Shown: positions 16,654 through 25,068, counted from the first letter of the stretch. The stretch: 64,000 nt of DNA from Bifidobacterium criceti (GCF_002286935.1 NZ_MVOH01000017.1:62001-126000), one strand, 5' to 3'. A program made the numbers and translations. Notes: generated by a model from the letters alone, not told the origin.

Positions 16654-18183
16654 TCAGCTGAACATCCGTGTGAGGATGTACGAGTCGCCTTCGTAGGGTA
16701 CGTGCCTGTTGCGTACCTTCATCCATTGTTCGTCGCCTTTGCCGATGACGAGCAGCACGTCGAAACCGTCATGGTCGCGCGCTTCGGCGACGATGTCTTC
16801 GACCGCGGCGGCGCGGTCGATGATGATCGACGCGTCGACGTCCGGATTCGTCACATAGCCGAGCATCTCCTCGGCGACCGCCATCGGATCTTCCTTGTCC
16901 GTGTCCTCGGCCGTCAGCACGATGCGCTGCACACGGTCCTGCGCGGCTTCGACGATCTCATGGCGGCGGTCGATCGCCTTGTCTCCCGTCGAGCCGGTGA
17001 GGAGTGTGATCCGTGGATGACGGTCGCCGAACCTGCGTTCGATGAAGTCGAGCAATGCGCTCACCGACGCATAATTGTGCGCATAGTCGACGATCGCGAC
17101 CGTGTCCGAACGCGGATCCTCCATCTCCTCCATACGTCCCGAGATACGCACATCGGCGAGCGATTGCAGCGCGCGCGGATCTTCGATGTCGATGCCGACA
17201 GTGTGCGCGAGCGCGAGCGCCGCGCACGCGTTCGCATAGTTGAAGTCGCCTTCGAGTGCGAGATGGAGTTCCCCGAGCGGCTGCCCCGCGGTGAACGCGA
17301 ACGTCGTATGTGCGTCGTCGACCGGACGTGCGTTGACGTCGGCGTTCATGTCCTCGATCGAACATGTCGTGACGGGGACGTTCATGACGGTTGCGTCCTC
17401 GGCGATGAGGTCCGTGTAATCCCCGGGAATGTTGAGCACAAGTGCGCGCGTGTTGCGTACGATCTGCCGTTTGCAATACAGATAGTCCTCGAATGTGGGG
17501 TGTTCGATCGGACTGATGTGGTCGGGGGAGATGTTGAGGAACGCGGCCGCGTCGAACGTCAGGCCGTGGACGCGGTCGACCTTGTACGCCTGCGACGATA
17601 CCTCCATGACGAGGTAACGCATGCCATTGGCGACCGCTTCGCGCATCATACGTGCCGCGTCGAGCGATTCGGGCGTCGTCAGGTCGGATGCGACGTAGTG
17701 CTTGCCATCGACGCAGTTGTCGACCGATGAGAACAACGCGCACGTGCCGCCGCACATCGTGTTGATGACCGCGTGCGTGAAGTACGCCGTCGTCGTCTTG
17801 CCTTTCGTGCCGGTGACGCCGATGAGCGTGAGCTCACGTTCGGGATAGTCGTAGAACGCCTGTGCGAGGAGGCTGAGCGCCTTCGTCGCGCTGCTGACGA
17901 TGAGGCCGGGCGCGCGCGTGGCGCTGCTGTAGTCGTGTTCGGCGACGTATGCGGCGATGCCCGCGTCGTCGGCGCCATCAAGGTATGCGGCTTTGAAGTT
18001 GCCTTTGCAGCACATGAGCGTGCGCGGACGGATTTGCTTCGTGTCGTAGGTGATGTGGGCGAACGGGACGTCGGCGCCGGGAAGCACGCCCGCGAAATCG
18101 GTCCAACGATCCGGGGTGATGATCTCACGCAGCAGACCGTGTTCACTCAGCAGGTCGGCGGCGGATTGCAATGTCAACGTCAT
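16654..18183 (-). CDS. murE: UDP-MurNAc-tripeptide synthetase MurE (probably L-lysine type)
   Basis: This 509-residue ligase adds the third stem residue to UDP-MurNAc-L-Ala-D-Glu. The P-loop GVTGTKGKTTT is near residues 122-132, with SSVDNCVDG, the VMEVSSQA stretch and VDYAHNYASV downstream. The DNPR motif of diaminopimelate ligases is absent; the matching place reads EDTDKEDP, which argues for lysine or ornithine, as in bifidobacterial peptidoglycan. AAGGAGC lies about 12 bases before ATG 18183. It is the first gene of a murE-femX unit. Confidence 0.92.
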   Translation of the reverse strand: MTLTLQSAADLLSEHGLLREIITPDRWTDFAGVLPGADVPFAHITYDTKQIRPRTLMCCKGNFKAAYLDGADDAGIAAYVAEHDYSSATRAPGLIVSSATKALSLLAQAFYDYPERELTLIGVTGTKGKTTTAYFTHAVINTMCGGTCALFSSVDNCVDGKHYVASDLTTPESLDAARMMREAVANGMRYLVMEVSSQAYKVDRVHGLTFDAAAFLNISPDHISPIEHPTFEDYLYCKRQIVRNTRALVLNIPGDYTDLIAEDATVMNVPVTTCSIEDMNADVNARPVDDAHTTFAFTAGQPLGELHLALEGDFNYANACAALALAHTVGIDIEDPRALQSLADVRISGRMEEMEDPRSDTVAIVDYAHNYASVSALLDFIERRFGDRHPRITLLTGSTGDKAIDRRHEIVEAAQDRVQRIVLTAEDTDKEDPMAVAEEMLGYVTNPDVDASIIIDRAAAVEDIVAEARDHDGFDVLLVIGKGDEQWMKVRNRHVPYEGDSYILTRMFS

Positions 18184-18298
18184 GGCTTGTCTATGCTCCT
18201 TGGGGGTACCGTTGTTCCGTCCAAGCATTCTACCGCGCGGCTTGCATCGTGTACGCGCATGGACGCGTAACGCCGCGGGCTTGAGCGGGGGAGTTGCG

Positions 18299-18314
18299 TA
18301 CAATGGGGAGCGTG
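18299..18314 (+). promoter_or_regulatory. -10 box and leaderless start of the sigma-factor gene
   Basis: TACAAT at 18299-18304 is followed after seven bases by GTG 18312. No ribosome-binding site precedes the GTG, so a leaderless transcript is the simplest reading. The in-frame ATG at 18303 falls inside the -10 box and is unlikely to be used. Confidence 0.6.
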
Positions 18315-19052
18315 ACCGAACAAGAGACGAAAGCCGAGACGATGGAGGCCAAGCGCGCGCGCTTCGAGAAACTCGCGATGCCCGCCGTCAACGCGCTCTA
18401 TCGTCAGGCGATGAAATTCACGAACAATCCGGAGGACGCCCAGGACCTCGTCCAGGACACGTTCGAACGCGGCTTCAAGGCCTTCGACTCGTTCAAACCG
18501 GGCTCGAACTTCGAAGCGTGGATGACGACGATCGAACGCAACGCCTTCTTCAACCAGTATGCGAAAGCGAAGCGTCGTCCGCAGCGCGCGAACGACGCGA
18601 CGGGCGAATACGACGACTGGGACATCTACGCGGCGTCCGAACACGCGTCGCAAGGGCTGCGATCGGCCGAACAGGAGTATCTCGAGGCGTTTGCGCCGGA
18701 GGAGATCATGGCCGCGCTCAACAAGCTGCCCGAGGAACGCAGGCAGGTGTTCATCGATGCCGCGATCGACGGCAAATCGTACCAGCAGGTCGCCGATGAG
18801 CAGGGCATCAAGATCGGCACCGTCATGAGCCGCCTCAACCGTGCGCGCACCCAGCTGCGCAAGGAACTCGCCGAATACGCGGCGGCGCGCGGCTACAGCA
18901 CACAGCCCACGAAGGCGTCCGGCAGACGCGGACGCAAACCGAAGACCGACGTCGTCGCTGTCGTGAGCGGAAATAAATCGACGTCGAAACCCATTGAATC
19001 TGATGGCGACCACGAACTCGTGGACAATACGGCGAAGGGCGGTGCGCGATGA
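18312..19052 (+). CDS. ECF sigma factor, SigR/SigH-like
   Basis: This 246-residue sigma-70 family factor has region 2 (LYRQAMKFTNNPEDAQDLVQDTFERGFKAF in the family pattern) and region 4 (PEERRQVFIDAAIDGKSYQQVADEQGIKIGTVMSRLNRAR). It resembles the redox-stress factors SigR and SigH. An unusual C-terminal extension of about 55 residues follows region 4; it is basic and includes RRGRKPK, like an AT-hook. The downstream gene overlaps its stop by four bases. The start was taken as GTG 18312 because of the leaderless promoter. Confidence 0.88.
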   Translation: MTEQETKAETMEAKRARFEKLAMPAVNALYRQAMKFTNNPEDAQDLVQDTFERGFKAFDSFKPGSNFEAWMTTIERNAFFNQYAKAKRRPQRANDATGEYDDWDIYAASEHASQGLRSAEQEYLEAFAPEEIMAALNKLPEERRQVFIDAAIDGKSYQQVADEQGIKIGTVMSRLNRARTQLRKELAEYAAARGYSTQPTKASGRRGRKPKTDVVAVVSGNKSTSKPIESDGDHELVDNTAKGGAR

Positions 19053-19357
19053 ACGCGGACGAGCGGCCCGAACAGGAACAATTGGGAAACGACGAGATGA
19101 ACGAACCGAACAACGAGGCGGCGGAAGGCGCCGAAGACGCGCACAGCGCGGACTGCTTCGATCCGGATACATGCTGCGACCACTACGAACAGATGATGAT
19201 CCGCGCGATGCGCGCGGTGCTGCGGCCGGACGAGGCCCCCGAATGCCTCTATGAGAAACTCAGGATGACGCTCGACGCGTGCTGCGGCGGCAAGCACCAT
19301 GTGACGCATACCGTCATCACCCATACGGTCATCCACCACAACGCGGACGGGCGGTGA
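19049..19357 (+). CDS. Probable anti-sigma partner, Cys/His-rich
   Basis: This 102-residue protein overlaps the sigma gene by ATGA, the usual arrangement for SigR-RsrA pairs. It has cysteines at about 36, 42, 43, 66, 78 and 79 and ends in a His-rich tail (HHVTHTVITHTVIHH). The canonical zinc anti-sigma motif HX3CX2C is not present in standard form, so metal binding may differ. It probably binds and inhibits the sigma factor until oxidised; that role is inferred from position and composition. Confidence 0.7.
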   Translation: MNADERPEQEQLGNDEMNEPNNEAAEGAEDAHSADCFDPDTCCDHYEQMMIRAMRAVLRPDEAPECLYEKLRMTLDACCGGKHHVTHTVITHTVIHHNADGR

Positions 19358-19399
19358 CGTCGGCGCGGACGATGGCCGTGCAGTCGTCCGGAACAAACG

Positions 19400-19436
19400 A
19401 AGAACCCTTGGAACCATGAGGATTCCAAGGGTTCTT
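19400..19436. terminator. Bidirectional terminator between sigma operon and bL37 gene
   Basis: Arms AAGAACCCTTGGAA (19400-19413) and TTCCAAGGGTTCTT (19423-19436) pair perfectly over 14 bp with a 9-nt loop. On the minus strand the hairpin is followed by a T-rich stretch (TCGTTTGTT), fitting an intrinsic terminator for the bL37 gene. Confidence 0.75.
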
Positions 19437-19474
19437 GTCGTATACCGGGCCTTGGTCAGGCCGTGGCCGGCGAA

Positions 19475-19549
19475 TCAGGCGTTTGGCCTTTTGCCGTGGT
19501 TCGCTGCCTTTTTACGACGAGCCTTACGCTTACGTCCGCGCATTCCCAT
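19475..19549 (-). CDS. Ribosomal protein bL37 (AURKAIP1/COX24 domain)
   Basis: This gene encodes 24 residues, MGMRGRKRKARRKKAAN followed by HGKRPNA. That is the actinobacterial bL37 pattern, in which a basic N-terminus ends in the conserved ANHGKRP. In mycobacterial ribosomes this peptide binds 23S rRNA near the decoding side of the large subunit. A full AAAGGAG site lies six bases before ATG 19549 and a terminator follows, so it is an independent small gene that automated callers often miss. Confidence 0.88.
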   Translation of the reverse strand: MGMRGRKRKARRKKAANHGKRPNA

Positions 19550-19671
19550 GATGGACTCCTTTGGATAGAAACAATCAATGCTAGCCTTGATTAGCCTACA
19601 GGATTATCGCATGCCGCCGAGACGTGGCGCTGATGGACGAATCGGTGCGGCGGCATGCATGCACCGGACGC

Positions 19672-20697
19672 TCAGTCGAGCACGCCGATGAACATATGCG
19701 TTTCGCTCGTGCTCCCGGGTTCGAGGCGGATGAGGTCGACGCCGGTCGCGAACGCGTTCGCGTACGCTGTCTGCGGTTCGACCGCGACACCCGCCGGATG
19801 CTGGTCCGGTGGGAAGCCGGTGCCGGTGCAGACCTGGAACGACGTGATCGTGCCGTCGCCGCCGACGCGCACACGCATGCCGTCGGGACGCGTCAGCACC
19901 GCAGCCGTATTGCCTGATGCATCATGGTGGACGTCGGTGAGCGCGTCGTCGTACGGCTGTTCGGTGAGCGCGCGCGGCGTGCGGAAATCGAACTTCGTCC
20001 CGTCGACGGGTTCGGTCCCGGTCGGGATCAGGTTGTCGTTGACGCACACGTGCGTGTCCGCGGCGATCTCGAGCGTGCACCGCGCGTTGTCGGCGTCGAT
20101 CTCGTCACCATATCCGCTGAAACCGTTCGCGATCCACGGATGCATCGCGAGCGCCCACGGCGCGGCGGTCGCACCGAGGTTGTGCGCGCGCACGCGCACG
20201 TGCAGACCGTCGTCGTCGAGCGTATAGGTCGCGGTCACGTATATATCGAACGGGTAGTAGGAGACGGGCGGCATGCGCCACGCCAACGTCACGTCGCGCT
20301 CGGTGAGGCGTACGAGTGTCCAATATTGGTCCCTTGCGAAACCGTGGATCGCGTTGTCGCGCGCGGGTTCGTTGATCGGCAGTTGGTAGGTCGTGCCGTC
20401 GAACGTGTAGGTGCCGTGCGCGATGCGGTTCGGGAACGGGATGAGCAGCTGTCCGTGGCAGCAGCTGACAATGTCGTCCGCGCCGAGCGGAACGGTCACG
20501 TCCACACCGTCGCATGTGAGGATGCGCAGCGTCGCGCCGACCTCGGTGATGACGGCGCGGTAGCGCCCGTGGGAGATCGTGTATTGGTCGCCGGTGCGCG
20601 GCGGCAGCGGCGTCGTTGCCGCCGTTGTCGATGGTGTCGAAGTTCGTGTTGGTTGTGTCGATGTCGGTGTCGATGTCGATGTCGTCGTCGAAGACAT
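19672..20697 (-). CDS. galM: Aldose 1-epimerase family protein
   Basis: This 341-residue protein has the GalM-like beta-sandwich: YRAVITEVGATLRIL near the start, IPFPNRIAHGTYTFDG with the substrate Asn-Arg, NAIHGFARDQYW with the first catalytic His, and a WALAMHPWI segment with the second His. It interconverts alpha and beta sugar anomers. The first 35 or so residues are Thr/Ser/Pro-rich and encoded by GACATC/GACACC-like hexamer repeats, so the true start may be further in. ATG 20697 has GGAG eight bases upstream. Confidence 0.82.
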   Translation of the reverse strand: MSSTTTSTSTPTSTQPTRTSTPSTTAATTPLPPRTGDQYTISHGRYRAVITEVGATLRILTCDGVDVTVPLGADDIVSCCHGQLLIPFPNRIAHGTYTFDGTTYQLPINEPARDNAIHGFARDQYWTLVRLTERDVTLAWRMPPVSYYPFDIYVTATYTLDDDGLHVRVRAHNLGATAAPWALAMHPWIANGFSGYGDEIDADNARCTLEIAADTHVCVNDNLIPTGTEPVDGTKFDFRTPRALTEQPYDDALTDVHHDASGNTAAVLTRPDGMRVRVGGDGTITSFQVCTGTGFPPDQHPAGVAVEPQTAYANAFATGVDLIRLEPGSTSETHMFIGVLD

Positions 20698-20821
20698 GTG
20701 GCTGCTCCATTGGTCGCCTGAAGCGTGTGCGGACGTCGTGCGGCGCGTGCGCTTCGGAAAGTGCGGATGATTGCTCAACCATCATAATACGAACACACGC
20801 GGATGTGAGCGCGCACATGGC

Positions 20822-21029
20822 GGCGGTGCCGCGATGTGCAGCCATCTGCCGCGTACGCACGGACGGTGTTGGTGGCGGTGCCGCGATGTGCAGCCGTCTA
20901 CCGCGTACACACGGACGTTGTTGGCGGCGGTGCCGCAGAAGACAGCTATCTGCAGCAGACACATGGACGTCAGTGGCGGCGGTGCCGCAGTGTGCGGCCG
21001 TCTATAGTGTGCACGAACAGTGGTGTTTG
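20822..21029. repeat. Family A array: four 52-bp tandem units between galM and ispH
   Basis: GGCGGTGCCGC recurs at 20822, 20874, 20926 and 20978, each exactly 52 bp apart; a partial unit precedes the first. Units 1 and 2 share GATGTGCAGCC next to the core. This is the only Family A site between divergent genes, so it cannot be explained just as a terminator. It fills most of the 373-bp gap; the rest holds the start region of ispH. Confidence 0.8.
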
Positions 21030-21070
21030 GTATCGTAGGGAGTCGATTGGATACAGGAGGGACGACGACG

Positions 21071-22096
21071 ATGGCACGACGCATCATTCTGGCGAATCCG
21101 CGCGGGTTCTGCGCGGGAGTGGACCGCGCGATCCAGACGGTCGATACGATTCTCAAGACCGCGCGTCCGCACAGCGCGGCGGCGCAGGCGCACGCAAACA
21201 CAAATGCGGATGCGGACGGGGCGCCGCACGCGCTGCCGCCGGTGTATGTGCGTCGGCAGATCGTGCACAACCGCCACGTCGTCGAGCAGCTCGCCGCGCG
21301 TGGCGCCGTGTTCGTCGAGGAACTCGATGAGATTCCCGATGAAGCGGCCGCCGCGGGTGTCCCGGTCGTGTTTTCGGCGCACGGCGTATCCCCGGACGTG
21401 CAGCGTGAAGCGGACCGCCGTGGATTGACGATCATCGACGCGACGTGCCCGCTCGTCGGCAAAGTGCACCGCGAAGTGCTGCGTTTTGTGCGCGAGGGGT
21501 ACGAGATCGTCTATATCGGGCACAACGGCCACGATGAGGCGGTCGGTGTCGTCGGCGAGGCGCCCGATCATGTCCATCTCATCGAACACGCCGCCGATGT
21601 CGACGGTCTCGATTTCGCACCGGGCACGAAACTCGTATTGCTCACGCAGACGACGCTGAGCGTCGACGAGACTGCCGATGTCATCGACGCGTTGCAGAAG
21701 CGTTTCCCTTGGATCGAGCTGCCGCCGAGTTCGGACATCTGCTATGCGACGTCGAATAGGCAGGAAGCCGTCAAACTCGTCGCGCAACAGGCGGATGCGA
21801 TGGTCATCGTCGGCTCCGCGAACTCATCGAATTCGGTGCGGCTGATGGAGGTCGCGGACGAGGCGCTCGGCGCGCGCGGCACGGCGCACCGCGTCGACGA
21901 CGCCGCCGAAATGGATCCCTCATGGTTCGATGGTGTCGATACGATCGGTGTCTCGTCGGGTGCGTCCGTTCCCGACGAACTCGTCACGGGCGTCGTCGAA
22001 CGTCTGCGGACGCTTGGATTCGACGAAGTGGACACCGTCGAGACGATCCAGGAGAACATGCACTTCGTATTGCCGAAGGCGTTGCGCTCAGTATGA
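21071..22096 (+). CDS. ispH: 4-hydroxy-3-methylbut-2-enyl diphosphate reductase
   Basis: This 341-residue enzyme makes IPP and DMAPP in the last step of the MEP isoprenoid pathway. Its three iron-sulphur cysteines are Cys14 (RGFCAG), Cys126 (DATCPLV) and Cys224 (SDICYAT). The TQTTLSVDET and SSNSVRL stretches are intact. A hydrophilic insert at about 31-56 (Ala, His, Asn-rich) is longer than usual. ATG 21071 has GGAGGG ten bases upstream. Its 3' end overlaps the convergent ybaK gene by nine bases. Confidence 0.95.
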   Translation: MARRIILANPRGFCAGVDRAIQTVDTILKTARPHSAAAQAHANTNADADGAPHALPPVYVRRQIVHNRHVVEQLAARGAVFVEELDEIPDEAAAAGVPVVFSAHGVSPDVQREADRRGLTIIDATCPLVGKVHREVLRFVREGYEIVYIGHNGHDEAVGVVGEAPDHVHLIEHAADVDGLDFAPGTKLVLLTQTTLSVDETADVIDALQKRFPWIELPPSSDICYATSNRQEAVKLVAQQADAMVIVGSANSSNSVRLMEVADEALGARGTAHRVDDAAEMDPSWFDGVDTIGVSSGASVPDELVTGVVERLRTLGFDEVDTVETIQENMHFVLPKALRSV

Positions 22097-22597
22097 TTTG
22101 TTCGTCGTGCCGATCGGTGCGACGACCGCGTCGAGGACCCGCACGAGGTCATGTGGGTTGACACCGAGGCTCAGGCCGCGTTTACCGCCTGAGACGAGGA
22201 TGACATCGAAATCCATCGCCGACGAGTCGAGCACGGTCCTATGCCGCGTCTTCTGACCGAGTGGGGAGATGCCGCCGACGACGTAGCCGCTTTCGCGCAT
22301 CGCGACCTTCGGATCGGCCATGTCCGCCTTCTTCACGCCGACGGTGTGCGCGAGCTCCTTGAGACTCATATGGCCGTTGACTGGCACGACGCCGATGACG
22401 CGTTCGTCACCGGCGTCCGCCATCAGCGTCTTGAACACCTGCCGTTCGTCGTAGCCGAGCTTGCGCGCCGCTTCGAGGCCGTACCCCTCCGTGTCATCGT
22501 TGCTGTGTTCGTATTCGTGGATCGTGAACGTGACGCCCGCGTCCTCAAGCTGTTTGATTGCCGGCGTCGCGGCCGCCTTCTGCTTCTTGTTGCCCAT
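22088..22597 (-). CDS. ybaK: Cys-tRNA(Pro)/Cys-tRNA(Cys) deacylase YbaK-type
   Basis: This 169-residue protein has the YbaK/ProRS editing-domain sequence: FTIHEYEHS, LGYDERQVFKTLMA with the conserved Lys, VVPVNGHMSLKELA and VGGISPLGQKTRHRTVLD. It clears cysteine misacylated on tRNA(Pro). ATG 22597 is preceded on the minus strand by TACACT six bases upstream, suggesting a leaderless mRNA. It overlaps ispH tail to tail. Confidence 0.9.
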   Translation of the reverse strand: MGNKKQKAAATPAIKQLEDAGVTFTIHEYEHSNDDTEGYGLEAARKLGYDERQVFKTLMADAGDERVIGVVPVNGHMSLKELAHTVGVKKADMADPKVAMRESGYVVGGISPLGQKTRHRTVLDSSAMDFDVILVSGGKRGLSLGVNPHDLVRVLDAVVAPIGTTNKSY

Positions 22598-22624
22598 ATG
22601 CTCAGTGTAGGACCGACGAACGGC

Positions 22625-22660
22625 AACAAAAACAGGGCTTCCGCATGAGCGAAAGCCCTG
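22625..22660 (-). terminator. Intrinsic terminator of gap
   Basis: On the minus strand a stem AGGGCTT/AAGCCCT with extra CGC/GCG pairing and a TCAT loop (22633-22660) is followed by GTTTTTGTTG. This is a standard Rho-independent terminator about 35 bp past the gap stop codon. Confidence 0.85.
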
Positions 22661-22695
22661 ATGGGTTAGTGATGGCGCGCGCTAGGCGCGGTTGC

Positions 22696-23754
22696 TCACT
22701 CGGAGATCTCGGCGAAGTACTCGAGCGTGCGCACCATGTTCGACGTGAAGCCGTACTCGTTGTCGTAGAAGGCAACGGTGCGGGCCATCGTCACGCCGTC
22801 GACGGTGTTGACGTCGGTCTGCGTCGGATCGAAGACGCCACCGTGGGTGTCGCCGACGATGTCGCCGGAGACGATCTCGTCATCGTTGTAGCCGTAGTAC
22901 GCGCAATCCTCGAACGCGTCCTTGAACGCGGCGTTGATCTCGTCGACGGTCGCGTCCTTGTCGAGGACGGTGAAGAGCTCGGTGATCGATCCGTCCGGGA
23001 CCTGCACGCGCTGGGCGTGGCCCTGCAGCTTGCCGTTGACTTCCGGGACGACCTTGCCGATCGCCTTCGCGGCGCCCGTCGAATGCGGGATCGTGTTGAC
23101 CGCGGCGGCGCGCAGCGCACGGCCGCTCTTGTTGCCGCGCGGGCCGTCGAGGATCATCTGGGTGCCGGTGTAGGCGTGGATCGTCGTCATGAAGCCGGCC
23201 TTGATGCCCCACTTGTCGTTGAGGAGCTTGACCATCGCGGCCATCGAGTTGGTCGTGCAGGAGCCGGCGGAGACGATGTTGTCGTCCTTCTTGAGGATGT
23301 CGTGGTTGACGCCGAAGACGACGGTCGGGGTCGTCTCGTCCTTCGCCGGGGCGGAGATGAGGACCTTCTTCGCGCCGGCGTCCAGATGGGCTTGGGACTT
23401 CTCGGCGGAGGTGTAGAAGCCGGTGCACTCGAGCACGAACTCGACGCCGTCGTTCGCGACCCACTTGAGGTCGCGCGCGTCGCGCTCGGCGTAGACCGGG
23501 TATTCCTTGCCATCGACGACGATGGCGGTGTCGGTGGCCTTGACGTCGACCGGGGTGCCGTCGACGTGCTTGAAGACGCCGTGGGTGCTGTCGTACTTGA
23601 GCAGGTAGGCGAGGGCGGCCGGCGAGGTCAGATCGTTGATCGCGGTGACCTCGATGTCGGCGGCTTCGCCACCCTTCTCCTGCAGCTCGAAGATGCGGCG
23701 GAACGCGAGGCGACCGATACGGCCGAAGCCGTTGATACCAATCTTAACTGTCAT
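22696..23754 (-). CDS. gap: Glyceraldehyde-3-phosphate dehydrogenase
   Basis: This 352-residue NAD-dependent glycolytic enzyme has the Rossmann start KIGINGFGRIGRLAFRR, the active-site SAGSCTTNS with Cys166, and the later HAYTGTQMILDGP segment. Length is normal. ATG 23754 has AAGGGAG upstream. Codon use is strongly biased to C/G-ending optimal codons, as expected for a highly expressed gene. It is transcribed alone, with a strong terminator. Confidence 0.97.
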   Translation of the reverse strand: MTVKIGINGFGRIGRLAFRRIFELQEKGGEAADIEVTAINDLTSPAALAYLLKYDSTHGVFKHVDGTPVDVKATDTAIVVDGKEYPVYAERDARDLKWVANDGVEFVLECTGFYTSAEKSQAHLDAGAKKVLISAPAKDETTPTVVFGVNHDILKKDDNIVSAGSCTTNSMAAMVKLLNDKWGIKAGFMTTIHAYTGTQMILDGPRGNKSGRALRAAAVNTIPHSTGAAKAIGKVVPEVNGKLQGHAQRVQVPDGSITELFTVLDKDATVDEINAAFKDAFEDCAYYGYNDDEIVSGDIVGDTHGGVFDPTQTDVNTVDGVTMARTVAFYDNEYGFTSNMVRTLEYFAEISE

Positions 23755-23780
23755 GTAGTTTCTCCCTTGGGGACAGCTTC

Positions 23781-23815
23781 GGGGCGTTCGCACGCCCCTC
23801 GGCTTGGTTAACCAA
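23781..23815. promoter_or_regulatory. Inverted repeats in the 5' region of gap
   Basis: A hairpin GGGGCG-TTCGCA-CGCCCC (23781-23798) and a perfect 12-bp palindrome TTGGTTAACCAA (23804-23815) lie 27-62 bp upstream of the gap start. The palindrome could be an operator; a TAGAGT -10-like box lies just beyond it on the minus strand. Confidence 0.45.
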
Positions 23816-23929
23816 CGTCTCCACTCTAGTTGCTTTGCTTGACTTCAGCCACGTTCGCGCGCGCCGAAATCGTTGAAAAATACGTGAGAACGTATGCACC
23901 ATCGACCGTCCGCACGAAGCGCCGCGCGT

Positions 23930-24664
23930 TCAGCGCACGACGAGCGCATCGGTGACCTTCGCCGAGACCGCACCGAGGTCGCCGCGCACGTCGGCGCCGA
24001 CGAGCGCCGGCAGCGGCGCGCGGTCGTCGAACACGACGATGAGGATGCCGTCGCGCACCGCGACGCGCGCGTCGAGCCGGTCGACGAATTCGTTGCTCAG
24101 GCCGTTGACTTCGAGATTCGTCAACACCGCGTCGTCAAGGCCGTACTTGAGCCCCGTCTCCGATACGCCCGACGAGGAATCGGTATGGGAGAAGACGGAC
24201 ACATATTGGGTGTCGTGCACGTCGTGCGCCGGGAACTCGAGCGCGGCGCCACACACGGCCGTGACGACGCGGCCGTCGCCGTGCAGATACGCGATGCCGC
24301 CGTGCGCGGCGACGAGCGCCGTCTGCTGGATGTTCGATATCGTATGGTCGACGCGGCCGCCGAGCGCACCGTAGACATGGAATTCGCGCGCGCCGCGCCG
24401 CCAACCGATCTTCAATGCGCTCAGCAGGTCGGGGTCGTCCTTCTCGCTCGGCAATGCGACCGTGCGCGCGTCGACGTCGGCGCGCGGCACCGACGTCGAA
24501 TCGAAATCGCCGACGACGACGTCGACATGGCATCCCCGTGCGCGCGCATGGTCGTAGCCGCCGTCCGCGGCGACGACGAACGCGTCGGACGGCGGCGGAT
24601 ATGGCGAATCGTAGTAGTCGCCCGCGGCGAAGACGACGCAACGTAAGGTATCGGCGGATTGCAT
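23930..24664 (-). CDS. thiN: Thiamine diphosphokinase
   Basis: This 244-residue enzyme transfers pyrophosphate from ATP to thiamine. The catalytic stretches are VVAADGGYDHARARG, VVVGDFDSTS and DDPDLLSALKIG, followed by GALGGRVDHTISNIQ. The C-terminal beta domain binding thiamine ends in GILIVVFDD. ATG 24664 has GAGGAG five bases upstream. No thiamine riboswitch is visible in front of it. Salvage of exogenous thiamine is the likely role. Confidence 0.9.
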   Translation of the reverse strand: MQSADTLRCVVFAAGDYYDSPYPPPSDAFVVAADGGYDHARARGCHVDVVVGDFDSTSVPRADVDARTVALPSEKDDPDLLSALKIGWRRGAREFHVYGALGGRVDHTISNIQQTALVAAHGGIAYLHGDGRVVTAVCGAALEFPAHDVHDTQYVSVFSHTDSSSGVSETGLKYGLDDAVLTNLEVNGLSNEFVDRLDARVAVRDGILIVVFDDRAPLPALVGADVRGDLGAVSAKVTDALVVR

Positions 24665-24750
24665 GGTTGCTCCTCGGTTCGTTCGTGTCCGCTCCGATGA
24701 TAGCGTGCTGTGCGGCAAGCGCGCCGATGCGGCCGTACATGGTCGCCGAT

Positions 24751-24783
24751 GGGGAGGGCGCCGCGGTCCGCGGCGCCCTCCCC
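24751..24783. terminator. Perfect 33-bp palindrome upstream of the infC leader
   Basis: Arms of 16 bp (24751-24766, starting GGGGAGGGCGCCGCGG, and 24768-24783) flank a single central T. It lies between the divergent thiN and infC transcription units. There is no T-tract. It may insulate the strong infC promoter or be a protein-binding site. Confidence 0.5.
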
Positions 24784-24827
24784 GCACAACGCAAGCCTCC
24801 GTGTGTCGCGAAAGTCCGGGGGTGTGG

Positions 24828-25068
24828 TAGTATCGTTCAGGCTTGAGAAATCAAGAAAGTGGGAAACCCACCTGGAAGTTCGTCATGACTTCGGGTCATA
24901 GGCATCGCCTTCGCGCACATATGCGGCGCAGGCACCGCCCAGCCGCGCACATGGTGCTGCGGCGGAACCGGCACGTCCATGAAACGGACGGTCGACGATG
25001 CCGATGAACGAAGCATGATGGCGGCACAGTGGATGACCACGGCACGAAACCATAGGAATGGAGTCATC
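24828..25068 (+). promoter_or_regulatory. infC promoter and structured 5' leader
   Basis: A TAGTAT -10 box at 24828-24833 would start a leader of about 230 nt. It contains successive hairpins: CTTGA-GAAA-TCAAG (24842-24855, GNRA loop), GTGGG-AAA-CCCAC (24859-24871), ATGAC-TTCGG-GTCAT (24885-24899) and CGTCC...GGACG (24974-24990). Operons of infC-rpmI-rplT are often controlled by L20 or IF3 feedback through leader structure; that role here is inferred. Confidence 0.5.

Noticed and set aside
23755..23929. tRNA, small RNA or riboswitch in the gap-thiN interval
   Set aside because: No cloverleaf, T-loop or thiamine-riboswitch CTGAGA element is visible; only the gap promoter-side palindromes are present.
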